A stretch of DNA of 64,000 bases, taken from an uncultured Flavobacteriales bacterium (GTDB lineage Bacteria; Bacteroidota; Bacteroidia; Flavobacteriales; Flavobacteriaceae). Position 1 is the first letter of the stretch, and each line of letters begins with the position of its first letter. The notes under the pieces are model-generated. The model had not been told where the DNA came from. It ran no database searches and saw only the letters and a program-made list of their open reading frames with translations. Shown piece after piece: positions 54,934 through 63,953 of this stretch. A program made the translations under genes and the position numbers. The stretch lies in contig CAJXRD010000006.1 in NCBI GenBank assembly GCA_913058295.1, forward strand, positions 37,144 through 101,143, in the 5' to 3' direction.

Positions 54934-54989
54934 GATTTTGTTTTTCTTGAATTAAGAATCTAAGATAGGGAATTCAGAAGCAATTAATT

Positions 54990-55439
54990 CTATCTGTTAT
55001 TAGCAGTAGTCTTTATCCTTAACACCAAACCTTCAACTAGATTAAAGTTTTCCATAGTAGAAAAGATATGATTAGTGTCTAATCTAATAAAGTTGTCTTT
55101 TAGAGTGATACTATTTGCATCAAAGCCCTCCAGATCTTTTAAAATGCTGTTTTCAAATTCAGTTAAAACCTCCTTTGAATGGTCACTAGTTTTAATGTCA
55201 AAATTATTAATAGCGAGCCTATTATTGAATTCTACTATTATAGATGTTTTGTCTGTATCTTGACCTTCGGAAGATTTCCATAGGATACCAATAAAGCTAA
55301 AAGTGGCTATTTCATTGGTGTAATTAATTAAGTAATGAGACTGAATAAGGTTACCTTGGTTCCGTTCTTTAAATTTTAATTCTATGTTTTTTAACTTAGA
55401 ATAGGCATCCCAAGTTTCTTCTATTTTATTCAAATTCAT
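54990..55439 (-). CDS. Hypothetical protein
   Basis: A 149-residue soluble protein starting MNLNKIEETWDAYSKLKNIEL, with alternating strands in the middle (SHYLINYTNEIATFSFIGI) and no motif I recognise. It lies 28 bases downstream of the O-methyltransferase gene on the same strand, so it is probably co-transcribed with it. Lack of a signal peptide suggests the cytoplasm. Confidence 0.7.
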   Translation of the reverse strand: MNLNKIEETWDAYSKLKNIELKFKERNQGNLIQSHYLINYTNEIATFSFIGILWKSSEGQDTDKTSIIVEFNNRLAINNFDIKTSDHSKEVLTEFENSILKDLEGFDANSITLKDNFIRLDTNHIFSTMENFNLVEGLVLRIKTTANNR

Positions 55440-55467
55440 TTATCTATTCATTTATTGGTAAAGGTAA

Positions 55468-56505
55468 TTATTTGATAGCAATAACTGCGCTTGATGGACC
55501 AGTTAAAGGCATCACAGTCGTACTACTAAAACCGACTTCTTTTGCCCATTGGTTAAAATCTGAAGCTGTAAAATCAAAACCTTGCTCTGTTTCTATTGCC
55601 ATATTTAAGGACATCATTAATCCAAAAGCATTCTTATTTCTTTCATCATCAATTATATTTTCAATAACAATAAGAGCTCCTCCTTTTGGTAAGGCATCAT
55701 AAGCCTTTTTAATCAAAATTAATTTATCGTCTTTACCCCAATCATGAAGAATATTCCCCATGGTGATGACATCAGCCTTTGGTATGTCATCCATAAAAAA
55801 ATCTCCAGAACTGACTTCTATTCTATCGCTTAATCCTATGCTTTCCACATTTTCTTTAGCAATTGGACCAACGGGAGGGAGGTCAAATGAAATACATTGA
55901 ATATGGCTATTGTTTTTTGCTATATGTATGGAAAGATTCGCGCCAGAACCCCCAACATCGCATAGGGTTTTATATTTCGAAAAATCGAAATCATGAGCTA
56001 GTTTCATAAAATTACCGGCTTGTACACCACCCATCCCATGGATGAATTCCCGAAGTCGATCTTCATTTGCGTAAATAGCTTCGAATGGTGACTTACCACC
56101 ATTTTTTGTTTCATTTTGTGGCTTACCTGTTTTTAGAGATTCCTCTAAATCGTTCCAAAAAGGATACAATCTATTGTTTGCCATTTCTAATATTCCACCC
56201 ATATAACTTGGTTTGTTTTTGTCCAAAAACAAATCGGAATCTTCTGAATTCCCATATAGAGCATTCTCTTTTAACCCAATGCGTTTTAGAAATCCTAATA
56301 CAACTAATGTGTCGAGAAAGTCAAAAAGAGATCTGTGATTTAAGCCAAGATTATTTTGAATTTCTTTACCGGACATATCTCCTTTTGCTAGATGTGTAAA
56401 CAGTTGCAGATTAACTGCTGCAAGTAAAGTTTTTGACGCCCAAAATCCCATTCCAATTTGCATTATTTTAGAAGGGTTAATTTGATTTTTATTTGCTGAA
56501 TCCAT
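55468..56505 (-). CDS. SAM-dependent O-methyltransferase
   Basis: A 345-residue methyltransferase of the plant-type/acetylserotonin O-methyltransferase group. The N-terminal dimerisation winged helix (about 15-95) has LFTHLAKGDMSGKEIQNNLGLNHRSLFDFLDTL. The SAM site is LCDVGGSGANLSIHIA near 185, and GNILHDWGKDDKLILIKKAYDALPKGG holds the catalytic His. The substrate is a small hydroxylated aromatic or carotenoid-type molecule by family; no pathway neighbours decide it. Confidence 0.9.
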   Translation of the reverse strand: MDSANKNQINPSKIMQIGMGFWASKTLLAAVNLQLFTHLAKGDMSGKEIQNNLGLNHRSLFDFLDTLVVLGFLKRIGLKENALYGNSEDSDLFLDKNKPSYMGGILEMANNRLYPFWNDLEESLKTGKPQNETKNGGKSPFEAIYANEDRLREFIHGMGGVQAGNFMKLAHDFDFSKYKTLCDVGGSGANLSIHIAKNNSHIQCISFDLPPVGPIAKENVESIGLSDRIEVSSGDFFMDDIPKADVITMGNILHDWGKDDKLILIKKAYDALPKGGALIVIENIIDDERNKNAFGLMMSLNMAIETEQGFDFTASDFNQWAKEVGFSSTTVMPLTGPSSAVIAIK

Positions 56506-56604
56506 ATTGTGGTTGATTAGATTAATAAATTTAATTTATGATAATAGCTTGTGTATGAGTAGTTATGGGTTTTTAAAAGCAACTATTCGGTAAGTAATTT
56601 ACAA

Positions 56605-56649
56605 AATAAAAAAAGAATAGCGGCTTGAATATAAGTTCAAGCCGCTATT
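56605..56649 (-). terminator. Strong terminator after the Lys-rich microprotein gene
   Basis: Perfect 14-base arms aatagcggcttgaa (56616-56629) and ttcaagccgctatt (56636-56649) with a 6-base loop; on the minus strand the stem is followed by a T run. It separates the microprotein gene from the downstream methyltransferase gene. Confidence 0.9.
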
Positions 56650-56695
56650 AATTAGACATGTAGTTGTGCTAATATTCTTTTAGAATATAAAAATC

Positions 56696-56794
56696 CTATT
56701 TAGCTTTCTTTAATCTCTTTTCTGCTTTTTTTTCTTTAGCAGTCTTAGCGGGTTCTTTTTTTACGTTTTTCTTGGAGTCTTTTCCTTTTGACAT
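56696..56794 (-). CDS. 32-residue lysine-rich microprotein
   Basis: The frame ATG 56794 to TAG 56696 codes MSKGKDSKKNVKKEPAKTAK followed by EKKAEKRLKKAK: 13 lysines and one arginine in 32 residues. It stands alone in the 379-base gap between the methyltransferase and PutP genes and ends 47 bases before a strong minus-strand terminator, which supports expression. Small Lys/Ala-rich proteins of this kind occur in Bacteroidota; nucleic-acid binding is a guess. Confidence 0.7.
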   Translation of the reverse strand: MSKGKDSKKNVKKEPAKTAKEKKAEKRLKKAK

Positions 56795-56884
56795 AATAAT
56801 TTCTTTTAAATGGTTGTTTTTATGTTCTCTATTTTTATAAACCTATTTGTGTGTAATTTACTAATTTTCTAATAAAAGGAATTA

Positions 56885-58384
56885 TTAACTACTTTCTTTT
56901 TCATCATTTTTGGCAGGAAATATTTTTGAAACGATATATCCGACAATCATAGCCAATGCGAAAGAAGGCGCTAGTACATCTAGTTCTTTAAAATAATCCC
57001 CAATTCCTTCCATATTAGATACCACAAATTTGAAAAATATTACGGAGAAAAAACCAGTAATCATAGATGCAATGGCTCCTTTTTCAGTATATCCTTTCCA
57101 GAAAAGAGAAAGAATAATTACAGGACAGAAAGTGGCTGCAATACCAGACCACCCAAATATCATAATCCAAAAGACCTGCCTATCGGGATACAAGTTGTAT
57201 AAAAGAATTGCTATTCCAAGTGCGATTATTGCCATCGCAACAGTAACTAATCTCGAAAATTTTGTTAGGTCTTCATCTTTTAAATCTGGTCTAAATATTT
57301 TCTGGTAAAAGTCACGTGTTATAGCACTAGATGCAAGAATAAGAAGAGAATCTATGGTAGACATAATCGCTGAAAGTACAATAGCAATAAAGATTGCCAC
57401 TAAAATGGTTGGTAAAAATTCATTGGTAATCATACTTAAAACATTTTCGCCACCATTTCCTAGAACTGCTTCTGGATCTTGTCCGCTATCTGTAAAATAA
57501 ACCCGTGCTAAAATACCAATCGTTACCGCTGCAGCATCTGTTAAGAGCGTAAAAAGAAGCGCTACCCATTTTCCTTTATCAATCTCATTTTCACTTTTAA
57601 TAGACATAAAGCGAACGTAAACCTGTGGGGATCCTAAGAAGCCCAATCCAATCATAGAAAAACCTAGAATCGTAAAAAGGTTCATTAATCCATCATCACT
57701 TCTTCCCATTACCTGAGTTAGTGTTGGGTCTATAGCGTTTAACCCTTCTGTTATTCCTGCGCCGTGATCCATAGAGAACCAGACTACAATAGGCAGTAAA
57801 ACCAATCCGAAAAACATTAAAATTCCTTGGAACATATCTGACCAAACAGCGGCTACAAATCCACCAACAAAAATATAAACCAGTACAATTCCGAAGCCGA
57901 TAAGAGCACCAATTTTATAATCAACATTAAGCATGGACTCGAATGCAATTCCTGTTACATCCATTTGGGAGGCAACATAAATAACCACGAAAACCACTAG
58001 GGTAGAGGCGGATATAATCCGAAGGGTATTTGTGGAGGATTTAAAATGACTCTGAAGGTAGTCGGGTATGGTAATTGCTTTGTATTCGTCGGATCGCTTT
58101 TTAAATAGTTTGGCCATGTATTGCCAGGAAATAAATACCCCTAGTAATTCACCCACGACCACCCAATAGGCAGAATAACCTGCCATTGCGCCCATTCCTG
58201 TTAAACCAATTAAAAGCCATCCAGATTCACCTGTTGCTCTTGCGGAAAAGGCAACCGCCCAAAAACCCATTTTTTTTCCTCCTAAATAATAATCGCTCAT
58301 ACTCTTGACTCTCCGGGAGGCAAGAATTCCGATTAAAAATAGAATGGAAACATAAATTGCTAGGACGATAAATTTTGTAATCAT
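56885..58384 (-). CDS. putP: Sodium/proline symporter (SSS family)
   Basis: A 499-residue Na+/solute symporter with about 13 transmembrane helices. The start MITKFIVLAIYVSILFLIGILASRRVKSMSDYYLGGKKMG and ARATGESGWLLIGLTGMGAMAGYSAYW are the PutP opening; GFGIVLVYIFVGGFVAAVWSDMFQGILMFF is the Na+-binding region, and LSAIMSTIDSLLILASSAITRDFYQ near 340-365 has the Na2 site serines. Proline is the likely substrate; other SSS solutes are possible. Confidence 0.92.
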   Translation of the reverse strand: MITKFIVLAIYVSILFLIGILASRRVKSMSDYYLGGKKMGFWAVAFSARATGESGWLLIGLTGMGAMAGYSAYWVVVGELLGVFISWQYMAKLFKKRSDEYKAITIPDYLQSHFKSSTNTLRIISASTLVVFVVIYVASQMDVTGIAFESMLNVDYKIGALIGFGIVLVYIFVGGFVAAVWSDMFQGILMFFGLVLLPIVVWFSMDHGAGITEGLNAIDPTLTQVMGRSDDGLMNLFTILGFSMIGLGFLGSPQVYVRFMSIKSENEIDKGKWVALLFTLLTDAAAVTIGILARVYFTDSGQDPEAVLGNGGENVLSMITNEFLPTILVAIFIAIVLSAIMSTIDSLLILASSAITRDFYQKIFRPDLKDEDLTKFSRLVTVAMAIIALGIAILLYNLYPDRQVFWIMIFGWSGIAATFCPVIILSLFWKGYTEKGAIASMITGFFSVIFFKFVVSNMEGIGDYFKELDVLAPSFALAMIVGYIVSKIFPAKNDEKESS

Positions 58385-58470
58385 AGTGAGTTTTTAATTG
58401 TCCCGATGAAGATAGTCTTTCTTTAGCAATTGTATAATTTAACATTCTGAAAAAAATGTTAATAGCCGTT

Positions 58471-58926
58471 TTACTTTTTAGCCCATTTGCTTTCTATGTT
58501 GCAGCCACTTGTGCGTAATAAAGCTAAGATGGGACAACGAGCATCTACTTTTTCTCCTAAGGTTCTGATTTGTGCATCTGTTGCATTTCCTTGTACTAAA
58601 GCATCAAGGCGTACATTTTTATAACTCCCATTTGAATTATCCGACATTCCCATAAAACCAGCAAGATCCAAATCAATTTCAACATTTATATCTATTTGTC
58701 CAATGTTTATGGATAACTCCTCAGCTACCACTTGGGCTTGCTCATTTTGACATCCTGCTAGGGAAGCGATAAAATATTGCATGGGATTAGCACCAGAATT
58801 AGATCCACCATCTTCTGTAGGTTCATCTAATTGAAGTTCCCATTGGGTATCCATAATTCTTACATTAGTTGGCCAGCCATTTCCTTGAGCTTCTGCTTTA
58901 AAAGTTTCTAAATGTGAGTTTTCCAT
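58471..58926 (-). CDS. OsmC family protein
   Basis: A 151-residue OsmC/Ohr-fold protein. The redox pair appears to be Cys59 in LAGCQNEQ and Cys131 in ARCPILALL, with a third Cys at 142. The family reduces organic hydroperoxides or acts as an osmotically induced protein. There is no signal peptide. The 58927-59154 gap upstream shows no further feature. Confidence 0.9.
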   Translation of the reverse strand: MENSHLETFKAEAQGNGWPTNVRIMDTQWELQLDEPTEDGGSNSGANPMQYFIASLAGCQNEQAQVVAEELSINIGQIDINVEIDLDLAGFMGMSDNSNGSYKNVRLDALVQGNATDAQIRTLGEKVDARCPILALLRTSGCNIESKWAKK

Positions 58927-59154
58927 TTTGTATATTATTTGTTTTGCCTTTTCTAATTAATTTTCAGCTTAGCTTGTTTTTTAATTATAGAAGTTGTGAT
59001 TGTGTATGATTTGTCGTATTGAATGGAACTAATTTACTAAAAGAAAATAGACCATAGAAAAGTCACAAACAATTCTCTTTATACAGAGCTAGCATTTAGC
59101 TATTTAGGCAATAAAAAAAATTAAGATAGTAGGATCTCAGGGTCTTAAAAGGAG

Positions 59155-61017
59155 TTAAATACTTTCAACAAAATCTAAAAAGACTTTTTTATGCAATTCA
59201 AGATCCATATTAGCGGAAAGTGCTACACGGGCAATATAATCTTTGTCACCTTCTTTAGTCGTCCCTTGAGTAGAGGTTGCAGGTATGGTCCAATAACATC
59301 CTTTTAATTGCCCATAACTCACGCAGTACTTACTTTCATTAGGAATTTCTGTAATCATTAAATGGATTAGCTTAAGATTTAAGTCTCTTTTATAAACTTC
59401 CCTTTCTTCCTCTGTATTCCCTTTAGTGGGAAGGTCTAAGGAAAACACGGATGGAGTAAACCCTTGTTGTGCTAACTCTTCTGAAACAAAATTAATTTTT
59501 GCTTCTGGCAAAGTCTCCTTTATGTAGTTCACAAATTCACGGGTATTTTTATAAGCATCACTAATTCTTTGTGTCATGGAAGGCAACTGCTTAGCTAATA
59601 TTTTATATTGAAGATTCGTCGCTTCATTATCGCAAATTCTTAGATGAAATTCGATTTTATCCATCAAAGCATTCGTTTTGGTATTTCCAACACAGTAACC
59701 AGCAGTACATTGTCCGCCGCTCGGAAATTTAGATCCACTCGCAAAGGAAATGGTTCTAATGGTTGAAAGTATTTCACCTTCTCCTAAAAAGTGAACATTA
59801 GGACAAAAAGTTTGATCTAATATAAAAACAGGATCTATGGCAATTTCACCTGTTGGGGTTTTACGTTCTTGACTTAAAACATTTTTTAATTGTATAAGGT
59901 CTGGAACTTCCACTCTAGGATTTGTAGGGATTTCTGCGATGATATAAGGAATAGCGTCTTCGCTGGCAATTTTATCTAAAATAACAGCAATACTTTGCAC
60001 CATATCATTATCGCCATCTACTGCTAAATCGACTATTTCCACATTGTCAATACAAGCAGCAACTCGTCTTGCTTGGTCATTTGTACCACCATAACAATTG
60101 GAAGGAACAACAAATTTAATAGCCTTTCCTTTATGTTTTTCTTGTGCATCATGAATTAAGCCCATCATAATTGCATATTGTATAGATAGTCCACTAGAAG
60201 CTACCAATGCTTTTGTAGGTGTGCCTGTAATCTCTGCAATAGAATCTAAGACAAGCGCTTTGTCTGCTTCGTTTCGATAGCTATTAGGATTGCTTTGCTT
60301 AGAGTTTGAAGAGTTCTCTATTAGAAGCTTTAAGGCAATGAGACAATTTGCTGGCGTCATTGCAATAGTCTCTCTTCTTCTTACATGCTGAATTTCTGAA
60401 ATGTAACTTTCATTTTGTTTACCATTTACTAATAAAACACTCCCAATTTCAGAATTAACACCGATAAAAAAGTCAATCTCGGGACTTATCGCAATTGGTG
60501 TATCATCAATTTCATCTTGATTTGTTATTAAAATAGTACTGCCATTGAACAGAGGGAGGGCTGATGTACTCCCGACATGTTTTAAATCAAATTGATAACC
60601 ATAAACTTCATGCAAAGCTTCAAGCTCGATATAATCTGGTAATTTACCAGTATAAATGATTTGAGTGTTTTTATTATCGAATAAATTTTTTCTTAGAACA
60701 GCCAAAATAGGAACCGTCTTAGATGAAAAACTAATTACATTTTCTGGCTTTACATTATTCAATTTAGCAATTCCCCATTCTAGAACAGAGGATAAAGGGT
60801 GCCCTAATCGAATGTAATCGTAAGCAGTGGGTAAATTACTAAGAGCCGAGGTATCAGAATTATTATCCTTATATAAAGTTTCAAACTGATCTAAGAATTG
60901 GGTTTTAGCTAGTTTTTCATTATAAATATCTAATCGATGGGTAGTTAAAATCAACCAGTCTGCTGGCATATTCTCTAATACATCTTTAATATAATTTTGC
61001 ACTTTATTGTCTTTCAT
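59155..61017 (-). CDS. Long PLP-dependent enzyme of the Cys/Met metabolism family
   Basis: A 620-residue protein, about 200 residues longer than cystathionine gamma-synthase-type enzymes. The C-terminal part (about 225-620) is a fold-type I PLP domain: LVASSGLSIQYAIMMGL, VPSNCYGGTNDQARR, the cofactor Asp in PVFILDQTFCPN, and the Schiff-base Lys430 in ASGSKFPSGGQ. The first 220 residues include RLGHPLSSVLEWGIAKLN and look like a partial duplicate of the PLP large domain without the lysine. The exact reaction is not known. Confidence 0.85.
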   Translation of the reverse strand: MKDNKVQNYIKDVLENMPADWLILTTHRLDIYNEKLAKTQFLDQFETLYKDNNSDTSALSNLPTAYDYIRLGHPLSSVLEWGIAKLNNVKPENVISFSSKTVPILAVLRKNLFDNKNTQIIYTGKLPDYIELEALHEVYGYQFDLKHVGSTSALPLFNGSTILITNQDEIDDTPIAISPEIDFFIGVNSEIGSVLLVNGKQNESYISEIQHVRRRETIAMTPANCLIALKLLIENSSNSKQSNPNSYRNEADKALVLDSIAEITGTPTKALVASSGLSIQYAIMMGLIHDAQEKHKGKAIKFVVPSNCYGGTNDQARRVAACIDNVEIVDLAVDGDNDMVQSIAVILDKIASEDAIPYIIAEIPTNPRVEVPDLIQLKNVLSQERKTPTGEIAIDPVFILDQTFCPNVHFLGEGEILSTIRTISFASGSKFPSGGQCTAGYCVGNTKTNALMDKIEFHLRICDNEATNLQYKILAKQLPSMTQRISDAYKNTREFVNYIKETLPEAKINFVSEELAQQGFTPSVFSLDLPTKGNTEEEREVYKRDLNLKLIHLMITEIPNESKYCVSYGQLKGCYWTIPATSTQGTTKEGDKDYIARVALSANMDLELHKKVFLDFVESI

Positions 61018-61171
61018 AATTCCACCTTTAGATAGGTTGGTAATCTACATTAATTAGTTTTAATTTAAAAGTGTAAGGGAACGTTTTGTTACATTATTCC
61101 TATGGGAATTGTAAATAGGACTGAACTTTTTTAAATAGACTAAATTCGTTATTGTTAAAATTGTATTTGTC

Positions 61172-61954
61172 TTAATAATTCATAAGGTCAATATATTTAA
61201 ACTCATAATCCAATAAGGTTTTCAATTTTTGACTATTAATTATCTTATAGTTATTTTCGGATCTTTCATTAAAGAGGGCAGTAGGTCTTCCTACCTTTTT
61301 AAATTCATTTAAATAAAACTCTCGCCTTGTTGGGTGACTATCGCTACAGGCATTTAAAACTTCATTCCAAATATTCTTCTTAATAATTTGTTCTATAATC
61401 TGAACGCAATCATCTCTATGTATAAAGTTTATATAGCCTTCGGGATTCTCTATTTTTTTGCCAAATTTAAAAAAATTTCCAGGTTTTCTATCATAACCAA
61501 ATAAGCCTCCAAACCTTATAATAGTAGATTCAAAAAAGGAATTAGTTATAAATAATTTTTCAATTTGGGCAAGGGGAGATTCATTAGTATTGGTCTCTTC
61601 AGTAACTATTCCATTGGTATTGGAATAAACGGAAGTGGAACTAACAAATAATACTTTCCGCACTTCAGACTTTTCTATCTTTTTTATTAGATTCTTAATG
61701 TCATTACTGTTTTTTGATGTAATGGCTATGATTAATATATCAGATTCTAAAAAATCGAAAATATTAGTATCCTTATCGCTAATATCAATAACAAAAGGAG
61801 TGATTCCTTTAGCTTCAAGTTTGCTTATTTTGGTATTAGATGCATTAGAGCCATTAACTCTATATCTTTTATCTATTAGGTCAGCCGCTAAAGATAATCC
61901 AAGCCAACCACATCCTAATATGCTAATTTTTTGATTCAATTTGTATTCATCCAT
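61172..61954 (-). CDS. NAD(P)-binding epimerase-like protein (YeeZ-like SDR)
   Basis: A 260-residue extended SDR with the dinucleotide loop ILGCGWLGLSLAADLIDKRY at about 11-30, VLFVSSTSVYSNTNGIVTEE around the catalytic Ser/Tyr, and FIHRDDCVQIIEQII near 175-190. It resembles YeeZ-type proteins. The reaction is unknown. It starts 13 bases before the DinB gene's stop side, so it is likely in the same transcript. Confidence 0.85.
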   Translation of the reverse strand: MDEYKLNQKISILGCGWLGLSLAADLIDKRYRVNGSNASNTKISKLEAKGITPFVIDISDKDTNIFDFLESDILIIAITSKNSNDIKNLIKKIEKSEVRKVLFVSSTSVYSNTNGIVTEETNTNESPLAQIEKLFITNSFFESTIIRFGGLFGYDRKPGNFFKFGKKIENPEGYINFIHRDDCVQIIEQIIKKNIWNEVLNACSDSHPTRREFYLNEFKKVGRPTALFNERSENNYKIINSQKLKTLLDYEFKYIDLMNY

Positions 61955-61966
61955 TTTGATTTAATA

Positions 61967-62509
61967 TTATTGATACAAAACGTATCTCGGTGGTTGAAGT
62001 TCGTTTAGTCTTAAATAGACAAGCATTTGCCCTCGGTGATGTGTGATATGATCAGAAAGTAATAAGAAAATTTGTCGTTTGGTTCTATTTAATCCTAGGT
62101 AGTTTAATTTATCATTAAGTTTTCTGGTATCAAATTCAGTGATTAATTTAATAGTTTGATTAAATGTATTGTCAATTGTAGCAATCATTTCTTCTTTAGA
62201 CTTATCATCAACTTTTAGTTCTGTGTCTGTATTCCAATCTCTTGCTTTACGTTCTCCCAATAAAGTTTGACTATGCCAATCCATTGCCCAAGCAATATGC
62301 ATTAAATTTTCTGCAAAGGTTTTTGACTCTGGGCTAGCTTTAAAATCATATTTATCCTCAGGCATAGTTTCCGCTACAAGAATTAAATATTTGCGAGAAT
62401 TTTCTAACCTTTCTAGATAGTCCTTGATAAAATCATCCTCTTGAGCAAATAGAGGTGATGTAGCCGAACCAAATAGCATCATGGTTGTTAGAACAATTAT
62501 ATGATTCAT
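61967..62509 (-). CDS. Secreted DinB family protein
   Basis: A 180-residue four-helix bundle with the DinB metal triad: His in LMHIAWAMDWH, and two more in LLSDHITHHRGQMLVYLRL. A signal peptide is present (about 1-22, MNHIIVLTTMMLFGSATSPLFA), which is unusual but common in this phylum. DinB-fold proteins are often thiol S-transferases; the activity here is unknown. Confidence 0.88.
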   Translation of the reverse strand: MNHIIVLTTMMLFGSATSPLFAQEDDFIKDYLERLENSRKYLILVAETMPEDKYDFKASPESKTFAENLMHIAWAMDWHSQTLLGERKARDWNTDTELKVDDKSKEEMIATIDNTFNQTIKLITEFDTRKLNDKLNYLGLNRTKRQIFLLLSDHITHHRGQMLVYLRLNELQPPRYVLYQ

Positions 62510-62535
62510 AATATATAAATTTTGTTTTGATGTTT

Positions 62536-62979
62536 TTAATTTGCTTTACAAAGAAGTAATACTTTCTTTCCGTATTTACTTTCGGAATTACACCAATCCA
62601 ATTTCTCAACTATTTTTTCTGGTGCTTTTATATTCTCACAAATTTCAAATCCAAATTTTGAATAGAAATTCCTTAAGTTTTCAAAAGGCAAACACCATAT
62701 TGTAGATTCATCAAATGGGCTTTCTTCACATAAATTATGGACTATATTTTCAGCGACACCTAAGCCTCTAAATCCTGGAAATGCATAAATTCCCCCGAGT
62801 TCTATATTATTTTCATCAATTTTTACTAATCTACCAATTCCAGCATTTTTATTCCCTACTTTGGCAATAACAATATATTCATTTTCATAATTAGATTTTA
62901 CAAAATCAACTTCGTTGTATTTTGTGTTTATCCAATTTAGTTCTTTTTTTTCAGCCTGTTTTATAATTACTTTCTTCAT
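62536..62979 (-). CDS. GNAT family N-acetyltransferase
   Basis: A 147-residue acetyltransferase. The pantetheine-binding motif is IYAFPGFRGLGVAENIVHNLC at about 68-88, followed by the C-terminal LRNFYSKFGFEICENI. It is the third GNAT gene in the window. Substrate unknown. It begins 34 bases after the stop of the Asp/Asn hydroxylase-like gene. Confidence 0.88.
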   Translation of the reverse strand: MKKVIIKQAEKKELNWINTKYNEVDFVKSNYENEYIVIAKVGNKNAGIGRLVKIDENNIELGGIYAFPGFRGLGVAENIVHNLCEESPFDESTIWCLPFENLRNFYSKFGFEICENIKAPEKIVEKLDWCNSESKYGKKVLLLCKAN

Positions 62980-63013
62980 ATAGGTGCTTTAGTTCCTCAT
63001 TTGTTCTCTTTAC

Positions 63014-63754
63014 TTACAACAGTTTAGCTTTTGTAGTGTTTTCGTTTAGTTCAGTTAATTTTGATAATAACTCATTAATCATTTGTTTAGCAATTGGTTC
63101 ATTAAGTTGTTTTAATTCTTCAATAGTTCGCTTAATCGTTTCTTCAGAATCATCTTCTTTAGGTATCGGCTGAAAACTTTCTGCTGGAGCTAATGAAAAA
63201 AACAAACGATCAGACCATTCGTTTCTCTTACCATCAATTACCAAATGAACGCGATCAGACTCTCCTTTATTTTTAACAGAATGCACATAGTTTACATTTG
63301 TATACCAGCATTCTCCAGGTAACATTTTTAATTCAGTGCCATCTAGTTTAAAATGAACATTTGAATTAGTGACAATTGGTATATGTAAACGAAAATTCCC
63401 ATCCTCATAGCCCAAGGCATGATCTCTATGTGGTTTAATTTCAGCACCAACTCCTAGTCGTAAAATACGAGCTGTCAATATGGGACACTCAAAAGAGTTT
63501 ATAACTTCTTTGAAATATTGACATTTTTTAAGTGTCGCTGTTTCCGATATTATTGAATCGAATGTTGAAAGTGCAAATATATTAGATTCTTCTCCCTTAG
63601 GAGCATACAATGAAATGGCTTTCCAATCTCCATGATAGCCAGTTGTGTTAAAATGTGAAATCCAATTTCCATCAAAAATCAAGGACAAATCATGGGCCAG
63701 TTTTTCTTTATTAAACTGAAAAGGAAGTTTTAAATAAGCAGTATTCTTTTGCAT
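63014..63754 (-). CDS. Aspartyl/asparaginyl beta-hydroxylase-like protein
   Basis: A 246-residue protein with the AspH double-stranded beta-helix. The iron and 2-oxoglutarate residues appear as H109-x-D111 in KPHRDHALG, the distal His158 in YVHSV, and R168 in DRVHLVID. The C-terminal part (about 200-246) is helical. Fe(II)/2-oxoglutarate-dependent hydroxylation of a protein or small-molecule aspartate is the family role; the substrate is unknown. Confidence 0.88.
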   Translation of the reverse strand: MQKNTAYLKLPFQFNKEKLAHDLSLIFDGNWISHFNTTGYHGDWKAISLYAPKGEESNIFALSTFDSIISETATLKKCQYFKEVINSFECPILTARILRLGVGAEIKPHRDHALGYEDGNFRLHIPIVTNSNVHFKLDGTELKMLPGECWYTNVNYVHSVKNKGESDRVHLVIDGKRNEWSDRLFFSLAPAESFQPIPKEDDSEETIKRTIEELKQLNEPIAKQMINELLSKLTELNENTTKAKLL

Positions 63755-63818
63755 AAGTAATCTTAAGATCTTTAGGAATTATTTTTAATGGGGCATAACG
63801 GTTTTATCAATAAACGCT

Positions 63819-63953
63819 TTATAGTTTAATTAGTTTTTTAGTTATGTGTTGTTTTTGAATGTATATTTTCACAAAATAAATACCAGAATCTAAAATTGAA
63901 ATATCCATATTCTCAATTTTATCATAGAAATTCGCTACAATTCTACCATTAAT
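63819..63953 (-). CDS. C-terminal end of a T9SS cargo protein, cut by adapter
   Basis: Only the last 44 codons are genomic. They read INGRIVANFYDKIEN, then MDISILDSGIYFVKI and end KKLIKL, a type A T9SS sorting domain tail (ISxLxSGIYFVKI ... KKLIK). The frame runs straight into the Nextera transposon end at 63954, so the upstream part of the gene is missing from this sequence and any codons read beyond that point are false. Confidence 0.85.
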   Translation of the reverse strand: MNGRIVANFYDKIENMDISILDSGIYFVKIYIQKQHITKKLIKL

